64,000 nt of DNA from Bacteroidales bacterium (GTDB lineage Bacteria; Bacteroidota; Bacteroidia; Bacteroidales; VadinHA17): positions 1,612,001-1,676,000 of the forward strand of contig JADJLX010000005.1 of the NCBI GenBank assembly GCA_016709865.1, written 5' to 3'. The first letter of the stretch is position 1. Every line of letters starts with the position of its first letter. Positions 45,702-54,641 of the stretch are shown in pieces. The notes beneath the pieces were generated by a model. That model had not been told where the DNA came from, ran no database searches, and saw only the letters and a list, made by a program, of their open reading frames with translations. The translations under genes were made by a program, and so were the position numbers.

Positions 45702-47423
45702 ATGAAAAAGATATTTTCAATAACAATAATCGCTTTTGCCATTCAGCTAATTACCTCATCTCTGAATGCACAGAATGATGAAATGTTCTTCAGGGCGGCG
45801 GGTACACCTCAGAATCCTAAAGTACAGGTCTCATGGAACAAGTATAACACCTACAAGGGAGTGGCAGATATCTGCACACGTCTTGCTAAGGCATATCCCG
45901 ATCTTGTTACAATGGAATCAGCAGGAAAATCATACCAGGGAAGAGATATTATTGTTCTGACAATCTCCGATAAAAAGGTTCAGAGTCCCGATCTCAAACC
46001 CGGTTTCTGGATCGATGGCAATATACATTCAATTGAAATACAGGGAACTGAAATGGCCCTTTATACAGCCTGGTATCTGTGTGAAATGTATAACGATAAT
46101 GCCTTTATAAATCAATTACTTAAGGATAAAACCTTCTATATAGCTCCTACAATAAACCCTGACGCAAGAGACTACTTTACACTTGTTGGCATGCCTCCCA
46201 GGTCGGGACTGATGCCCTATGACAGTGACCGTGATGGTCTTTTCGATGAAGATGGCTATGATGACCTGAATAACGATAAGAACATCAGTCAGATGAGAAG
46301 AAAGAACCCTAATGGAATGTTTAAAACTGATCCGGCCGATCCCCGCAGAATGATACGTGTTGAACCCGGAGAGAAAGGGGAATTTGAAGTTCTTGGTTCT
46401 GAGGGCATTGATAATGACGGTGATGGATTAGTCAATGAGGATGGCATTGGCGGGTATGACGGAAACCGCGACTGGGGTTTCAACTGGGAGCCAAACTATA
46501 TACAGGGAGGAGCTGACAAGTATCCTTTTGCCCAGCCTGAAAATCAGGCAGTAAGAGACTTCATGCTTAAGCACAGGAATATTACCGGGTCACAGTCGTT
46601 TCACAATTCAGGAGGCATGATACTCAGAGGTCCGTCAATTCAGGGAGGAGGGGCAGAAGCCTACAGCCGTGCCGATGATGCAGTAATTGATGCAATCGGA
46701 AAGAAAGGGGAACTTATGATAGCAGGGTATAAACTTGTGACTATATGGAAAGATATGTACACCGTATGGGGAGGAGAACTCGACTGGGCACATGGTGCAA
46801 TGGGATATTTTGTTTTTTCAAATGAATTATGGCACCCGTACCTTATGTTCTACGACACTACAAAAACCGATTCATATGAATTTGACAGGCTGTTACTGTT
46901 TGAAGATTCTTTTATCCCATGGCAGAAAATCAATCATCCAGTATACGGAGAAGTAGAAGTTGGAGGATTCAGCAAAAACTTCGGGAGACTGCATCCCGGA
47001 TTTCTTCTTGAGACCGATGCTCACCGCAATGCAGCCTTTTGCATTTATAATGCGTATCAGTCACCAAAACTTGAAATATCTGATATAAAGGTAAAGAAAC
47101 TTCCGGGCGGATTACAGGAGGTGAGTGCAACTGTTGAAAACAAGAGGATGATTCCGACACATTCAGCCAGTAACCTGAAATTTAAAATTGATCCGCCTGA
47201 CTATATTTATCTTGACGGAGGCAAAGTTATAGCCGGTATGTTTGTTGAGAATAAAGACCTTAGTATCAACAGGGAGCAGAAGAAGAATCCGCAAAGGCTC
47301 GAAGTACCAAATATTGGAGGCTATCAGCGTATTGACGTAAAATGGATTGTTAGTGACGGAAGCAAATTCACAATTCGTGCCGAAAGTGTTAAAGGAGGAA
47401 GAGCTGTTGCTCAACCAGAATAA
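45702..47423 (+). CDS. secreted M14 family zinc carboxypeptidase
   Basis: A 573 aa protein with signal peptide ending SLNAQ. Zinc ligands are intact: His and Glu in GNIHSIEIQG and His in SQSFHNSGG; a catalytic Glu is likely in GFLLETDAHRN. Acidic inserts (DSDRDGLFDEDG, DNDGDGLVNEDG) may bind calcium. It removes C-terminal residues from peptides, or cuts amide links in wall peptides. It follows its degenerate paralogue by 20 nt. Confidence 0.87.
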   Translation: MKKIFSITIIAFAIQLITSSLNAQNDEMFFRAAGTPQNPKVQVSWNKYNTYKGVADICTRLAKAYPDLVTMESAGKSYQGRDIIVLTISDKKVQSPDLKPGFWIDGNIHSIEIQGTEMALYTAWYLCEMYNDNAFINQLLKDKTFYIAPTINPDARDYFTLVGMPPRSGLMPYDSDRDGLFDEDGYDDLNNDKNISQMRRKNPNGMFKTDPADPRRMIRVEPGEKGEFEVLGSEGIDNDGDGLVNEDGIGGYDGNRDWGFNWEPNYIQGGADKYPFAQPENQAVRDFMLKHRNITGSQSFHNSGGMILRGPSIQGGGAEAYSRADDAVIDAIGKKGELMIAGYKLVTIWKDMYTVWGGELDWAHGAMGYFVFSNELWHPYLMFYDTTKTDSYEFDRLLLFEDSFIPWQKINHPVYGEVEVGGFSKNFGRLHPGFLLETDAHRNAAFCIYNAYQSPKLEISDIKVKKLPGGLQEVSATVENKRMIPTHSASNLKFKIDPPDYIYLDGGKVIAGMFVENKDLSINREQKKNPQRLEVPNIGGYQRIDVKWIVSDGSKFTIRAESVKGGRAVAQPE

Positions 47424-47427
47424 CAAG

Positions 47428-47493
47428 ATTATCTCGCTAAGACGCTAAGACGCAGAGTTTAAACTTTGCGCCTCTGCGCCTTTGCGAGATAAT
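47428..47493. repeat. nested inverted repeat between convergent genes (short-word repeat family)
   Basis: Outer arms ATTATCTCGC (47428-47437) and GCGAGATAAT (47484-47493), inner arms CGCAGAG (47451-47457) and CTCTGCG (47472-47478), centred on GTTTAAAC. The 3' half (47466-47489) recurs at 59351-59374 with two mismatches. It could act as a bidirectional terminator. Confidence 0.75.
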
Positions 47494-47510
47494 TATCAAA
47501 GGAATGAAAA

Positions 47511-48218
47511 CTAATTTGTCTGAAGTGAAATTCTGAAATAACCGGTTGCTTTAGTTGAGCTGATCTGGAACTTCCATTCACCTGCCTTATCTTTATTCTC
47601 AGTTTCACTAATTGAAAATGACTTTCTCCAGTTCAGATTGCCAAATTCATCGATCAGAATTTCCGAATAGCTCTTTCCGTTCGGCATTATGATCTTAATA
47701 CGGATCTCTCCTGCTTTGCAATCACCATTAACAGACATTGAAACAGACTTGGCGGTCTTTTCAACATCGAAAGTATAATCCTTCGAGAAGGTACTTTCTT
47801 TAACAGACTTTGAAAAGTCCCAGGTAGTTCTTTCCGTGTCACTGAATGAGTGACCGAAAAAGGCATAATCACTGCCTGAACCTCCAATAATGAAGGGATC
47901 ATCTATACCGAAGGACCTGCCGCCTCTCGGAGTATAGACTCGTACTGAGCTTCCGGCTTTTCCCTCAGTTTCAACCTTCACCTGAAGATCTTTCATCAAG
48001 TCTTCCATCTCTTCCTGCTTCTGTTTCAGGATATCTTCTGACTCAGCCTGAGCAGCTTTCTGGTCGATCATCGCTTTTTTCTGCTCCTCGATCATCTGCT
48101 GTAGTTTCATCTCCTTCTCCAGCTCTGCCTTTGTCTTCTCCTGGGCAACTGCCTGCTGAATAAAAGAACCGGCTGAGAGAATTATTACTGCTATTAAAAA
48201 TACTTTAAACTTTTTCAT
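47511..48218 (-). CDS. periplasmic coiled-coil protein of unknown function
   Basis: A 235 aa protein: signal peptide (ending QQAVAQ), a charged coiled coil (about 27-85, rich in Glu, Lys and Gln), then a beta-rich domain (about 140-235). No family recognised. The gene is monocistronic and converges with the M14 gene. It may be a stress or envelope scaffold, but nothing in the sequence proves this. Confidence 0.65.
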   Translation of the reverse strand: MKKFKVFLIAVIILSAGSFIQQAVAQEKTKAELEKEMKLQQMIEEQKKAMIDQKAAQAESEDILKQKQEEMEDLMKDLQVKVETEGKAGSSVRVYTPRGGRSFGIDDPFIIGGSGSDYAFFGHSFSDTERTTWDFSKSVKESTFSKDYTFDVEKTAKSVSMSVNGDCKAGEIRIKIIMPNGKSYSEILIDEFGNLNWRKSFSISETENKDKAGEWKFQISSTKATGYFRISLQTN

Positions 48219-48338
48219 GACTGCCTCTTGTTAGTTAGATGATGTAAAGATACAGCCGAGGATCATGTTATTTTGTTAACACCAGGTTAATGCCGGGTTA
48301 ATGTTTCGGGTAACTGCAAGTTGTGTCGATAAAATGAA

Positions 48339-48346
48339 TAATTTTG
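48339..48346 (+). promoter_or_regulatory. -7 box for the histidine kinase operon
   Basis: TAATTTTG 20 nt before the ATG at 48366. A TTG at 48321-48323 gives a 15-nt spacer, shorter than the consensus. Confidence 0.45.
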
Positions 48347-48365
48347 AAGGGCATATATAAATATT

Positions 48366-49778
48366 ATGAAAAAAAGAAATTCCGTTCTTATCGCAGGCAT
48401 AGTCTCAATATTAATTCTTGTTTCCGTTCAGGTTTATATAGTAATAGGGATATGGAATCAGAAGAATGAGATGTTCAATCTTCGTTACAGGACCTTCTCC
48501 CAGGATGCTTTATCCAGTATGTCGAGACGCATGAGTACTGATGGATTTGATACTGCCCGTAATCTTATCAACTGGTATTCAGTACAATCAATAAAAGATC
48601 TGGCTGGAATTAAAGATGATTCAGCAATAGTATTGAAGAAGAAAGAGGTATACGAATTTGTGTCTAAGATCTTAATAAAGGAAGAGGATCTTTCAGCTTA
48701 TTTATCAAACTATTTTGAAAGAGCAGGTATCGACAAAAATTTTAATTTTAAGATCATCATCAACCGTTTTGAGCTGATTAATCAGGAGACTATTATACCC
48801 ATTTACACAAGTGAAGAATTTGCCAGCAGAAGAGTTCCCAGGGTTGCTGGAGGGCCACCTCCTGTGAACAGGAGACCCACATCAGAAATCCTTGTTAAGG
48901 GCGACCGTTCCGAGACCGATTACTACAGGCTTGATTTTGAATGCTATATCGATTTCTCAGAGAAGCAGAAGACAATTATGAAAGAGACTTCTTCATCATT
49001 GGGATTGAGCACTCTAAGCATAATTCTGGTTGGAATAATGTTTATGATAACCTATAGAAACCTTGCTGAGGAAAAGAGGCTTTCAAATCTTAAAACTGAC
49101 TTCATAAACAACATGACGCATGAATTAAAAACTCCCTTATCTACAATCACGGTCGCCGGCAAAACTCTTCAGATGCCTCAGATAAGAACCAATGAAGAGA
49201 AGATACTCGAAACAGCAAAACTGATTGGCAAACAGAGTCTCCATCTCAATCAGCTCATAAACATGATTCTTGAGATCAGCATGTGGGAAAGAACTCAATT
49301 CCAGCTCGATAAAAAAACAGTTGATATTGAGGATCTTATGAGTGAAGTTGTTTTCAGTTTCAAATCAGGAGGAGGGAACGGAGCCACAATATCAGAGAAG
49401 TACAACTTCAACGGAAGAAAACTCGACCTCGATGTTGTTTACTTCACAACTCTTATCAATAACCTACTTTCAAACGCAGTTAAGTATTCTGATAAGGTTC
49501 CTGTTATCGAAATTGAGGGGAATTCAACAGAAGAAAATGTATCTATAAGTATTTCTGATAACGGAATTGGAATTGGAAAGAATGACCAGAAACATATCTT
49601 CGATAAATTTTACAGAGCTTCCACCGGGAATATCCACAAATTCAAAGGTCTTGGTCTCGGACTCTATTATGTCAAGAAGATCGCTGAAGCCCATGGCGGT
49701 GACGTAAGCGTAAGCAGCAAACCTGGAAAAGGAAGTACTTTTACCTTAACCTTACCGAATATTCATGATGAGGTTTAA
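48366..49778 (+). CDS. sensor histidine kinase
   Basis: A 470 aa two-component kinase. Membrane helix 1 (about 7-28), a periplasmic sensor of about 180 residues with no obvious fold, helix 2 (213-230), a HisKA domain with phospho-acceptor His252 in THELKTPLS, and an HATPase with N-box LINNLLSNAVKYSD, DNGIGIG and GLGLGLYYVKKIAEAHGG. No HAMP domain. Its likely partner is the OmpR-type regulator at 51552, separated by a GH43 gene. Confidence 0.92.
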   Translation: MKKRNSVLIAGIVSILILVSVQVYIVIGIWNQKNEMFNLRYRTFSQDALSSMSRRMSTDGFDTARNLINWYSVQSIKDLAGIKDDSAIVLKKKEVYEFVSKILIKEEDLSAYLSNYFERAGIDKNFNFKIIINRFELINQETIIPIYTSEEFASRRVPRVAGGPPPVNRRPTSEILVKGDRSETDYYRLDFECYIDFSEKQKTIMKETSSSLGLSTLSIILVGIMFMITYRNLAEEKRLSNLKTDFINNMTHELKTPLSTITVAGKTLQMPQIRTNEEKILETAKLIGKQSLHLNQLINMILEISMWERTQFQLDKKTVDIEDLMSEVVFSFKSGGGNGATISEKYNFNGRKLDLDVVYFTTLINNLLSNAVKYSDKVPVIEIEGNSTEENVSISISDNGIGIGKNDQKHIFDKFYRASTGNIHKFKGLGLGLYYVKKIAEAHGGDVSVSSKPGKGSTFTLTLPNIHDEV

Positions 49779-51507
49779 AATATTTATTGTAACCGGATTG
49801 CTGGTCTTATCAGGTGCAAAGTCGGTTGCCCAAAAAACATACTGTAATCCAATAAATCTTGATTACGGCTATTGCCCAATCCCGAATTTTACAGAGAACG
49901 GAAAACACAGGGCCACAGCTGATCCTGTAATCGTACTTTATAAAGGAGACTATTACCTGTTCTCTACAAATCAATGGGGTTACTGGTGGAGCAATGATCT
50001 TAACCACTGGAATTTCGTGTCAAGGTCGTTCCTCAAACCATATCATAAAGTCTACGATGACCTCTGTGCACCTGCAGTGTGGGTTCAGGGTGACACTCTT
50101 CTAGCATTCGGATCGACCTACTCTAAAAATTTTCCCATTTGGATGAGTACCGATCCTAAAGCCAACAAATGGAAAGAAGCAGTCGATTCATTTGATATCG
50201 GCGGTTGGGATCCCGACTTTTTCACCGATTCAAATGGCAGGCTTTACATGTATAATGGCAGCAGCAATTCTTACCCTTTATACGGAATTGAAATAAACAG
50301 AAAAACTCTGAGTCCCATTGGAGCAAGAAAAGAACTGCTTCTGCTGAACGACGAACGTTTTGGCTGGCAGAGATTCGGGGAATATGCCGATAATACATTT
50401 CTCAATCCTTTCATTGAAGGCGCATGGATGACAAAATACAAGGACAAATATTATCTTCAGTATGGAGCTCCGGGCACTGAATTCAGCGGCTATGCCGACG
50501 GAGTTGCAGTATCTGATCAGCCCCTTGGCGGATTTATTCACCAGTCGTTACCTTTATCTTATAAACCGGGCGGATTTGCAAGAGGTGCAGGACACGGAGC
50601 AACATTCCAGGATAAGTGGGATAATTACTGGCATGTGAGTACAATTTCAATATCAGTTAAAAACAGCTTTGAAAGAAGACTGGGTTTATGGCCAGCTGGT
50701 TTCGACAAGGATAATGTAATGTACTGCAATACTGCCTTTGGTGACTATCCGCACTATCTTCCCGACAGTAATACTGACCATCTGAAAAGCCGGTTCACCG
50801 GATGGATGCTGCTGAACTTCAACAAACCTGTTCAGGTCTCTTCTTCGCTTGCCGGTTATCAGGCAAACAATGCAGTTGACGAGGATATAAGAACCTATTG
50901 GTCTGCCTCAACAGGGAATACCGGAGAGTGGATTTCAAGTGATCTTGGAGCAATTTCTGAAATAAGAGCTGTACAGATTAATTATGCTGATCAGTATGCA
51001 GAACTTATGGGCAAGCAGACAAACATTTACCACCAGTATAAACTCTATTATTCAGCTGACGGGAAAAAGTGGACACTGCTTACAGATAAGAGTAAAAACA
51101 ATACTGATGTCCCGCATGATTACATTGAGTTAGCTAATCCCGTCAAAGCACGTTACATTAAACTTGAAAACATACATGTTCCAACAGGGAAATTTGCAAT
51201 TAGCGGACTGCGGGTGTTTGGAAAGGGATCAGGAGATAAACCGGGCACTGTTAATAATTTCACAGTACTGAGAACGGAGACAGATAAGCGCAGTGCCTGG
51301 CTGAAATGGAAGGCTGTTGATGATGCCTACGCATATAACATTTACATTGGTATAGCTCCGGATAAACTATACAACTGTATTATGGTTTATGGCTCAACTG
51401 AGTATTGGCTTAAATCGATGGATAAAGAGGAAACTTATTATTTCAGAATTGAAGCCATTAATGAGAACGGATTATCACAATTATCTGATATATTTAAATC
51501 TGAATAG
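49765..51507 (+). CDS. GH43-like glycosidase with discoidin (F5/8C) and Fn3-like domains
   Basis: A 580 aa protein: signal peptide (FIVTGLLVLSGAKSVAQ), five-bladed beta-propeller (about 45-335; HRATADPVIVLYKGDYYLFS carries the blade-1 Asp, GGWDPDFFTDSNGRLYMY the second), an F5/8 type C carbohydrate-binding domain (about 350-480) and a fibronectin III-like module (about 490-578). It overlaps the kinase gene by 14 nt. Exact substrate unknown; a plant or algal polysaccharide is plausible. Confidence 0.82.
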   Translation: MMRFKIFIVTGLLVLSGAKSVAQKTYCNPINLDYGYCPIPNFTENGKHRATADPVIVLYKGDYYLFSTNQWGYWWSNDLNHWNFVSRSFLKPYHKVYDDLCAPAVWVQGDTLLAFGSTYSKNFPIWMSTDPKANKWKEAVDSFDIGGWDPDFFTDSNGRLYMYNGSSNSYPLYGIEINRKTLSPIGARKELLLLNDERFGWQRFGEYADNTFLNPFIEGAWMTKYKDKYYLQYGAPGTEFSGYADGVAVSDQPLGGFIHQSLPLSYKPGGFARGAGHGATFQDKWDNYWHVSTISISVKNSFERRLGLWPAGFDKDNVMYCNTAFGDYPHYLPDSNTDHLKSRFTGWMLLNFNKPVQVSSSLAGYQANNAVDEDIRTYWSASTGNTGEWISSDLGAISEIRAVQINYADQYAELMGKQTNIYHQYKLYYSADGKKWTLLTDKSKNNTDVPHDYIELANPVKARYIKLENIHVPTGKFAISGLRVFGKGSGDKPGTVNNFTVLRTETDKRSAWLKWKAVDDAYAYNIYIGIAPDKLYNCIMVYGSTEYWLKSMDKEETYYFRIEAINENGLSQLSDIFKSE

Positions 51508-51551
51508 TAGTATCTTTACTGTAACAATATAAAATTAATAATATTCGTGAT

Positions 51552-52232
51552 ATGAAAGTTTTATTAGCTGAAGACGACAGGGATTTTGGGAATATATTGA
51601 GCCAGTATGTCTCCATCAGCGGATTTGATGTAACTCTTGGCCGCGACGGTAAGGAGGCCTGGGAGCTGTTTAACCAGGGTAAGTATGATATCTGTGTTTT
51701 TGATGTTATGATGCCTGAGATGGACGGTTTCACCCTGGCTGAAAAAGTAAAAGAGGCACAGCCATCTATTCCCATAATATTTCTGACTGCAAAAAGCCTT
51801 AAGGAAGATATTGTACGCGGACTAAAAATCGGAGCAGACGACTACATAACAAAACCATTTGATCCTGAAGTACTTATCCTCAGAATAAACAACATTCTGA
51901 AACGGGCTTACTCCTCATCTAACGACGAATATAAAGTATCTGACACTGTCCTCAACTACAACTCTCTAGAACTGACCAGCGGAGGTGCAAAAGAAAAACT
52001 TACCCTAAAAGAGGCTCAGCTGCTAAAGTATTTTATCATTAACAAGAACAAAGTACTTGCCCGCGAAGATATACTTACTGAGATCTGGGGAGAAGATGAT
52101 TATTTCCTTGGAAGAAGCATGGATGTATTCATCAGCAGGCTAAGGAAATATGTCTCGGAAGATAAAAACATCGACATACGTACGGTACGGGGGACTGGGT
52201 TTATACTTGAAGAGATTACGAAGACGGAATAA
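51552..52232 (+). CDS. OmpR-family response regulator
   Basis: A 226 aa two-component regulator. The receiver domain (1-118) has the acidic pair EDD (7-9), the phospho-Asp in VFDVMMPEMDG, and Lys in TKPFDPE; the C-terminal winged helix (about 130-224) has VRGTGF. It likely pairs with the kinase two genes upstream. It lies 44 nt after the GH43 stop. Confidence 0.92.
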   Translation: MKVLLAEDDRDFGNILSQYVSISGFDVTLGRDGKEAWELFNQGKYDICVFDVMMPEMDGFTLAEKVKEAQPSIPIIFLTAKSLKEDIVRGLKIGADDYITKPFDPEVLILRINNILKRAYSSSNDEYKVSDTVLNYNSLELTSGGAKEKLTLKEAQLLKYFIINKNKVLAREDILTEIWGEDDYFLGRSMDVFISRLRKYVSEDKNIDIRTVRGTGFILEEITKTE

Positions 52233-52235
52233 TGC

Positions 52236-52268
52236 TGGTGTGCAGTACGAGGTACGCGGTGCGAGGTA
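52236..52268. repeat. degenerate GTACGAGGTACGCGG-type short-word repeat
   Basis: Imperfect units of ACGAGGT and GCGAGGT just after the response-regulator stop. Non-coding. Confidence 0.6.
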
Positions 52269-52279
52269 AGAAAATTAAA

Positions 52280-52310
52280 AAAAGGCTACTCATTTCTGAG
52301 GCAGCCTTTT
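52280..52310 (+). terminator. intrinsic terminator after the response regulator
   Basis: AAAAGGCT/AGCCTTTT stem (52280-52287 with 52303-52310), then T/A-rich sequence. It lies between convergent genes. Confidence 0.6.
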
Positions 52311-52337
52311 ATATTAAATATTTTCTTGTATCTCATG

Positions 52338-52369
52338 CCTGGCGCCTGATGCCTGGCGCCTGATGCCTA
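52338..52369. repeat. 14-bp tandem repeat (GCCTGGCGCCTGAT) at the 3' end of the TlpA gene
   Basis: Two full units and a partial third run into the stop codon of the thioredoxin gene (TAG at 52367-52369 on the minus strand). The repeat meets the reading frame exactly at the stop. Confidence 0.75.
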
Positions 52370-53473
52370 TTTTTTAGCTCCAAGTACTTCATTAACCTTA
52401 TTATACAGATCTTCACCTCTCAGGTTTCTACCGATAATTGTACCGGTTTCGTCGAGGAGGAAGTTGGCAGGAATAGCGTTTACAGCATACATTTTTGCAG
52501 CAGCATTACTCCAGTACTGAAGATCAGAAACATGTGTCCAGGTAAGTTTGTCGTCAGCTATAGCTTTAACCCAGTCTTCCTTTGACTGATCAAGAGAGAC
52601 ACCGAATACATCAAATCCTTTTTTGTTAAATTCAGCATATACTTTAACAACATTCGGGTTTTCCTGACGACATGGTCCGCACCATGCAGCCCAGAAATCA
52701 ACAAGCAGAAGTTTCGCACCGATCTTCGAAGAAAGAGCAACAGGATTTCCGTTAACATCATCCATAATAAAGTCAGGGGCTTTCTGTCCGACTGCCACCG
52801 CTTTCATTATCTGAACCCTTTCTCTCAGTGCTTTCATCGCAGGAATTGCTGCCACTGCAGTATCCAATTCATTTATTGCTGCTTCGATTTCATTAGCTTC
52901 CATCTCATAAGCCAGACTCGACAGAATAGAAGGGGTTACATATGATTTTGGATTCTCCTTTACAAAATTCTTCTGAAGATTACCCATCTCAGTCTGAAGA
53001 CTGTCAAGTTGTTTTTCTATTGCAGAAGCTTTAGCTGCATCGCCAGCCCTGTTAGCCTCCTGATACTGACCATATATTCCTGCGTAGGTATCACTCAGGG
53101 GCTTATTTGAATCTATAAATTTCTGGTATTCATCCTGTGTTTTGGAACCGGTTACCTTTGCCTTGAAAAGAGAATCAAGTGTTCCTGTAACACTTATTTC
53201 ACTATTTTCAAGGTAGAATGATACTCTCTTTCTTGTTTCTCCTGCTGCAAGCTGAACCATCTGGGGGAAATCAATTTTTCCTGATTTTAGAGTGAATGAA
53301 CCATTCTTCGAAACAGCGGAATCAATAGAAACCATTCTTCCGGCTTCTCTTTTCTGAAGATAGAAGGTAATAGTATCAGATCCATCAATTTTTCCCTTTA
53401 CGGTATAATGAGGTTCAGAAGAACATGCTGCCATCAGAACCGCAGCCACAAAAAGATAAATTACTTTTTTCAT
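52367..53473 (-). CDS. TlpA-type thioredoxin-fold lipoprotein with N-terminal DUF4369 domain
   Basis: A 368 aa lipoprotein (lipobox MAAC). A DUF4369-like beta domain (about 22-130), a helical linker (about 130-225) and a C-terminal TlpA/ResA-type thioredoxin domain with Cys265 and Cys268 in WCGPC. It faces the periplasm and should reduce or isomerise protein disulfides. The family is abundant in Bacteroidota. Confidence 0.9.
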   Translation of the reverse strand: MKKVIYLFVAAVLMAACSSEPHYTVKGKIDGSDTITFYLQKREAGRMVSIDSAVSKNGSFTLKSGKIDFPQMVQLAAGETRKRVSFYLENSEISVTGTLDSLFKAKVTGSKTQDEYQKFIDSNKPLSDTYAGIYGQYQEANRAGDAAKASAIEKQLDSLQTEMGNLQKNFVKENPKSYVTPSILSSLAYEMEANEIEAAINELDTAVAAIPAMKALRERVQIMKAVAVGQKAPDFIMDDVNGNPVALSSKIGAKLLLVDFWAAWCGPCRQENPNVVKVYAEFNKKGFDVFGVSLDQSKEDWVKAIADDKLTWTHVSDLQYWSNAAAKMYAVNAIPANFLLDETGTIIGRNLRGEDLYNKVNEVLGAKK

Positions 53474-53521
53474 AACAGGTTACTTTATTTTTATATATGA
53501 TTAGATTTGAATTGATTGTGG

Positions 53522-53529
53522 CAAAGATA
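53522..53529 (-). promoter_or_regulatory. -7 box for the TlpA-type gene
   Basis: TATCTTTG on the minus strand, 48 nt before the start. Confidence 0.4.
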
Positions 53530-53549
53530 TAAATTATTGCATATCCTCC

Positions 53550-54641
53550 TCACCTTTCGAAATATTTGTCAAGCAGCTTTACAGCAGCCTGATAAGATGT
53601 TATAGTGCCTGCACTCAGCTGACTTTCAATCTCTGCCTTAATTAGTTTTACTTCCTCGTTATTATAGAATGATGTCCTGAGATACTCAAGTATTGTTGTA
53701 TGCATTCTTATTATATCCTGCTGTTTCCTGAAATCTTCAAAATAACCCGATTCGCGGGTCATTCTGACATATTCCATAATGATTTCCCAAAGCTCATTTA
53801 TACCAGTGTTATTGCGGGCTGAACATGCAACTACATGAGGCTTCCATCCAGAAGGTTTGGGAGGAAAGAGATGTATTGCATTCTGGTATGTGACTTTTGC
53901 ACCCTCAGCTATAAGCTGATTTGATCCGTCAGCTTTGGTAATGGCAACCAGATCAGCCAGTTCCATAATACCCCGTTTCATTCCCTGAAGTTCATCGCCT
54001 GCTCCGGCCAGCATGAGCAGCAGGAAAAAATCAACCATCGAATGAACTTCTGTCTCCGACTGCCCTACTCCTACTGTCTCGACAAGTATCGTATCGAAAC
54101 CTGCCGCCTCACACAGTATAATTGTCTCCCTTGTTTTACGGGCAACACCTCCCAGAGTACCTGCAGCGGGTGAAGGGCGGATATATGCAAATGGGTGTAT
54201 GCTTAGTTTTTCCATTCTTGTCTTGTCGCCAAGAATACTCCCTTTTGTTTGTTCACTGCTCGGATCAATGGTGAGAACTGCAAGTTTTCTTCCAAGACCT
54301 GTGAGTAGTAATCCGAATGTTTCAATAAATGTGCTTTTCCCGGCTCCGGGAACTCCTGTTATGCCTATTCTGAGTGATTTTGAACTATATGGCAGACACT
54401 TCTCTATAATAAGTTGTGCAGTTTTGTAGTGATCCGGGAGTGAACTTTCAAGCATTGTAATTGCCTGACTGAGAATAGTAATGTTTCCGGCAATAATACC
54501 GGAAACATACTCATCGACAGAATATTTTTTACGATGTTTCTTTCTCCTTTCGGAAAAAACTTCGGGATTTATATTTGGAGGCTGTGATATACCCTCCTGA
54601 ATAATCAGTGCACTATTTCGGGACAGCCTGTTGTTCGACAT
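53550..54641 (-). CDS. meaB: methylmalonyl-CoA mutase-associated GTPase MeaB
   Basis: A 363 aa G3E GTPase that loads and protects the B12 cofactor of methylmalonyl-CoA mutase. Walker A GVPGAGKST (96-104), ETVGVGQSE (the Walker B/switch region) and the base-reading AITKADGSN are intact. No mutase gene lies in the window. It overlaps the DUF1573 gene by 29 nt, an unusually long overlap; the next in-frame Met would remove conserved sequence. Confidence 0.93.
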   Translation of the reverse strand: MSNNRLSRNSALIIQEGISQPPNINPEVFSERRKKHRKKYSVDEYVSGIIAGNITILSQAITMLESSLPDHYKTAQLIIEKCLPYSSKSLRIGITGVPGAGKSTFIETFGLLLTGLGRKLAVLTIDPSSEQTKGSILGDKTRMEKLSIHPFAYIRPSPAAGTLGGVARKTRETIILCEAAGFDTILVETVGVGQSETEVHSMVDFFLLLMLAGAGDELQGMKRGIMELADLVAITKADGSNQLIAEGAKVTYQNAIHLFPPKPSGWKPHVVACSARNNTGINELWEIIMEYVRMTRESGYFEDFRKQQDIIRMHTTILEYLRTSFYNNEEVKLIKAEIESQLSAGTITSYQAAVKLLDKYFER

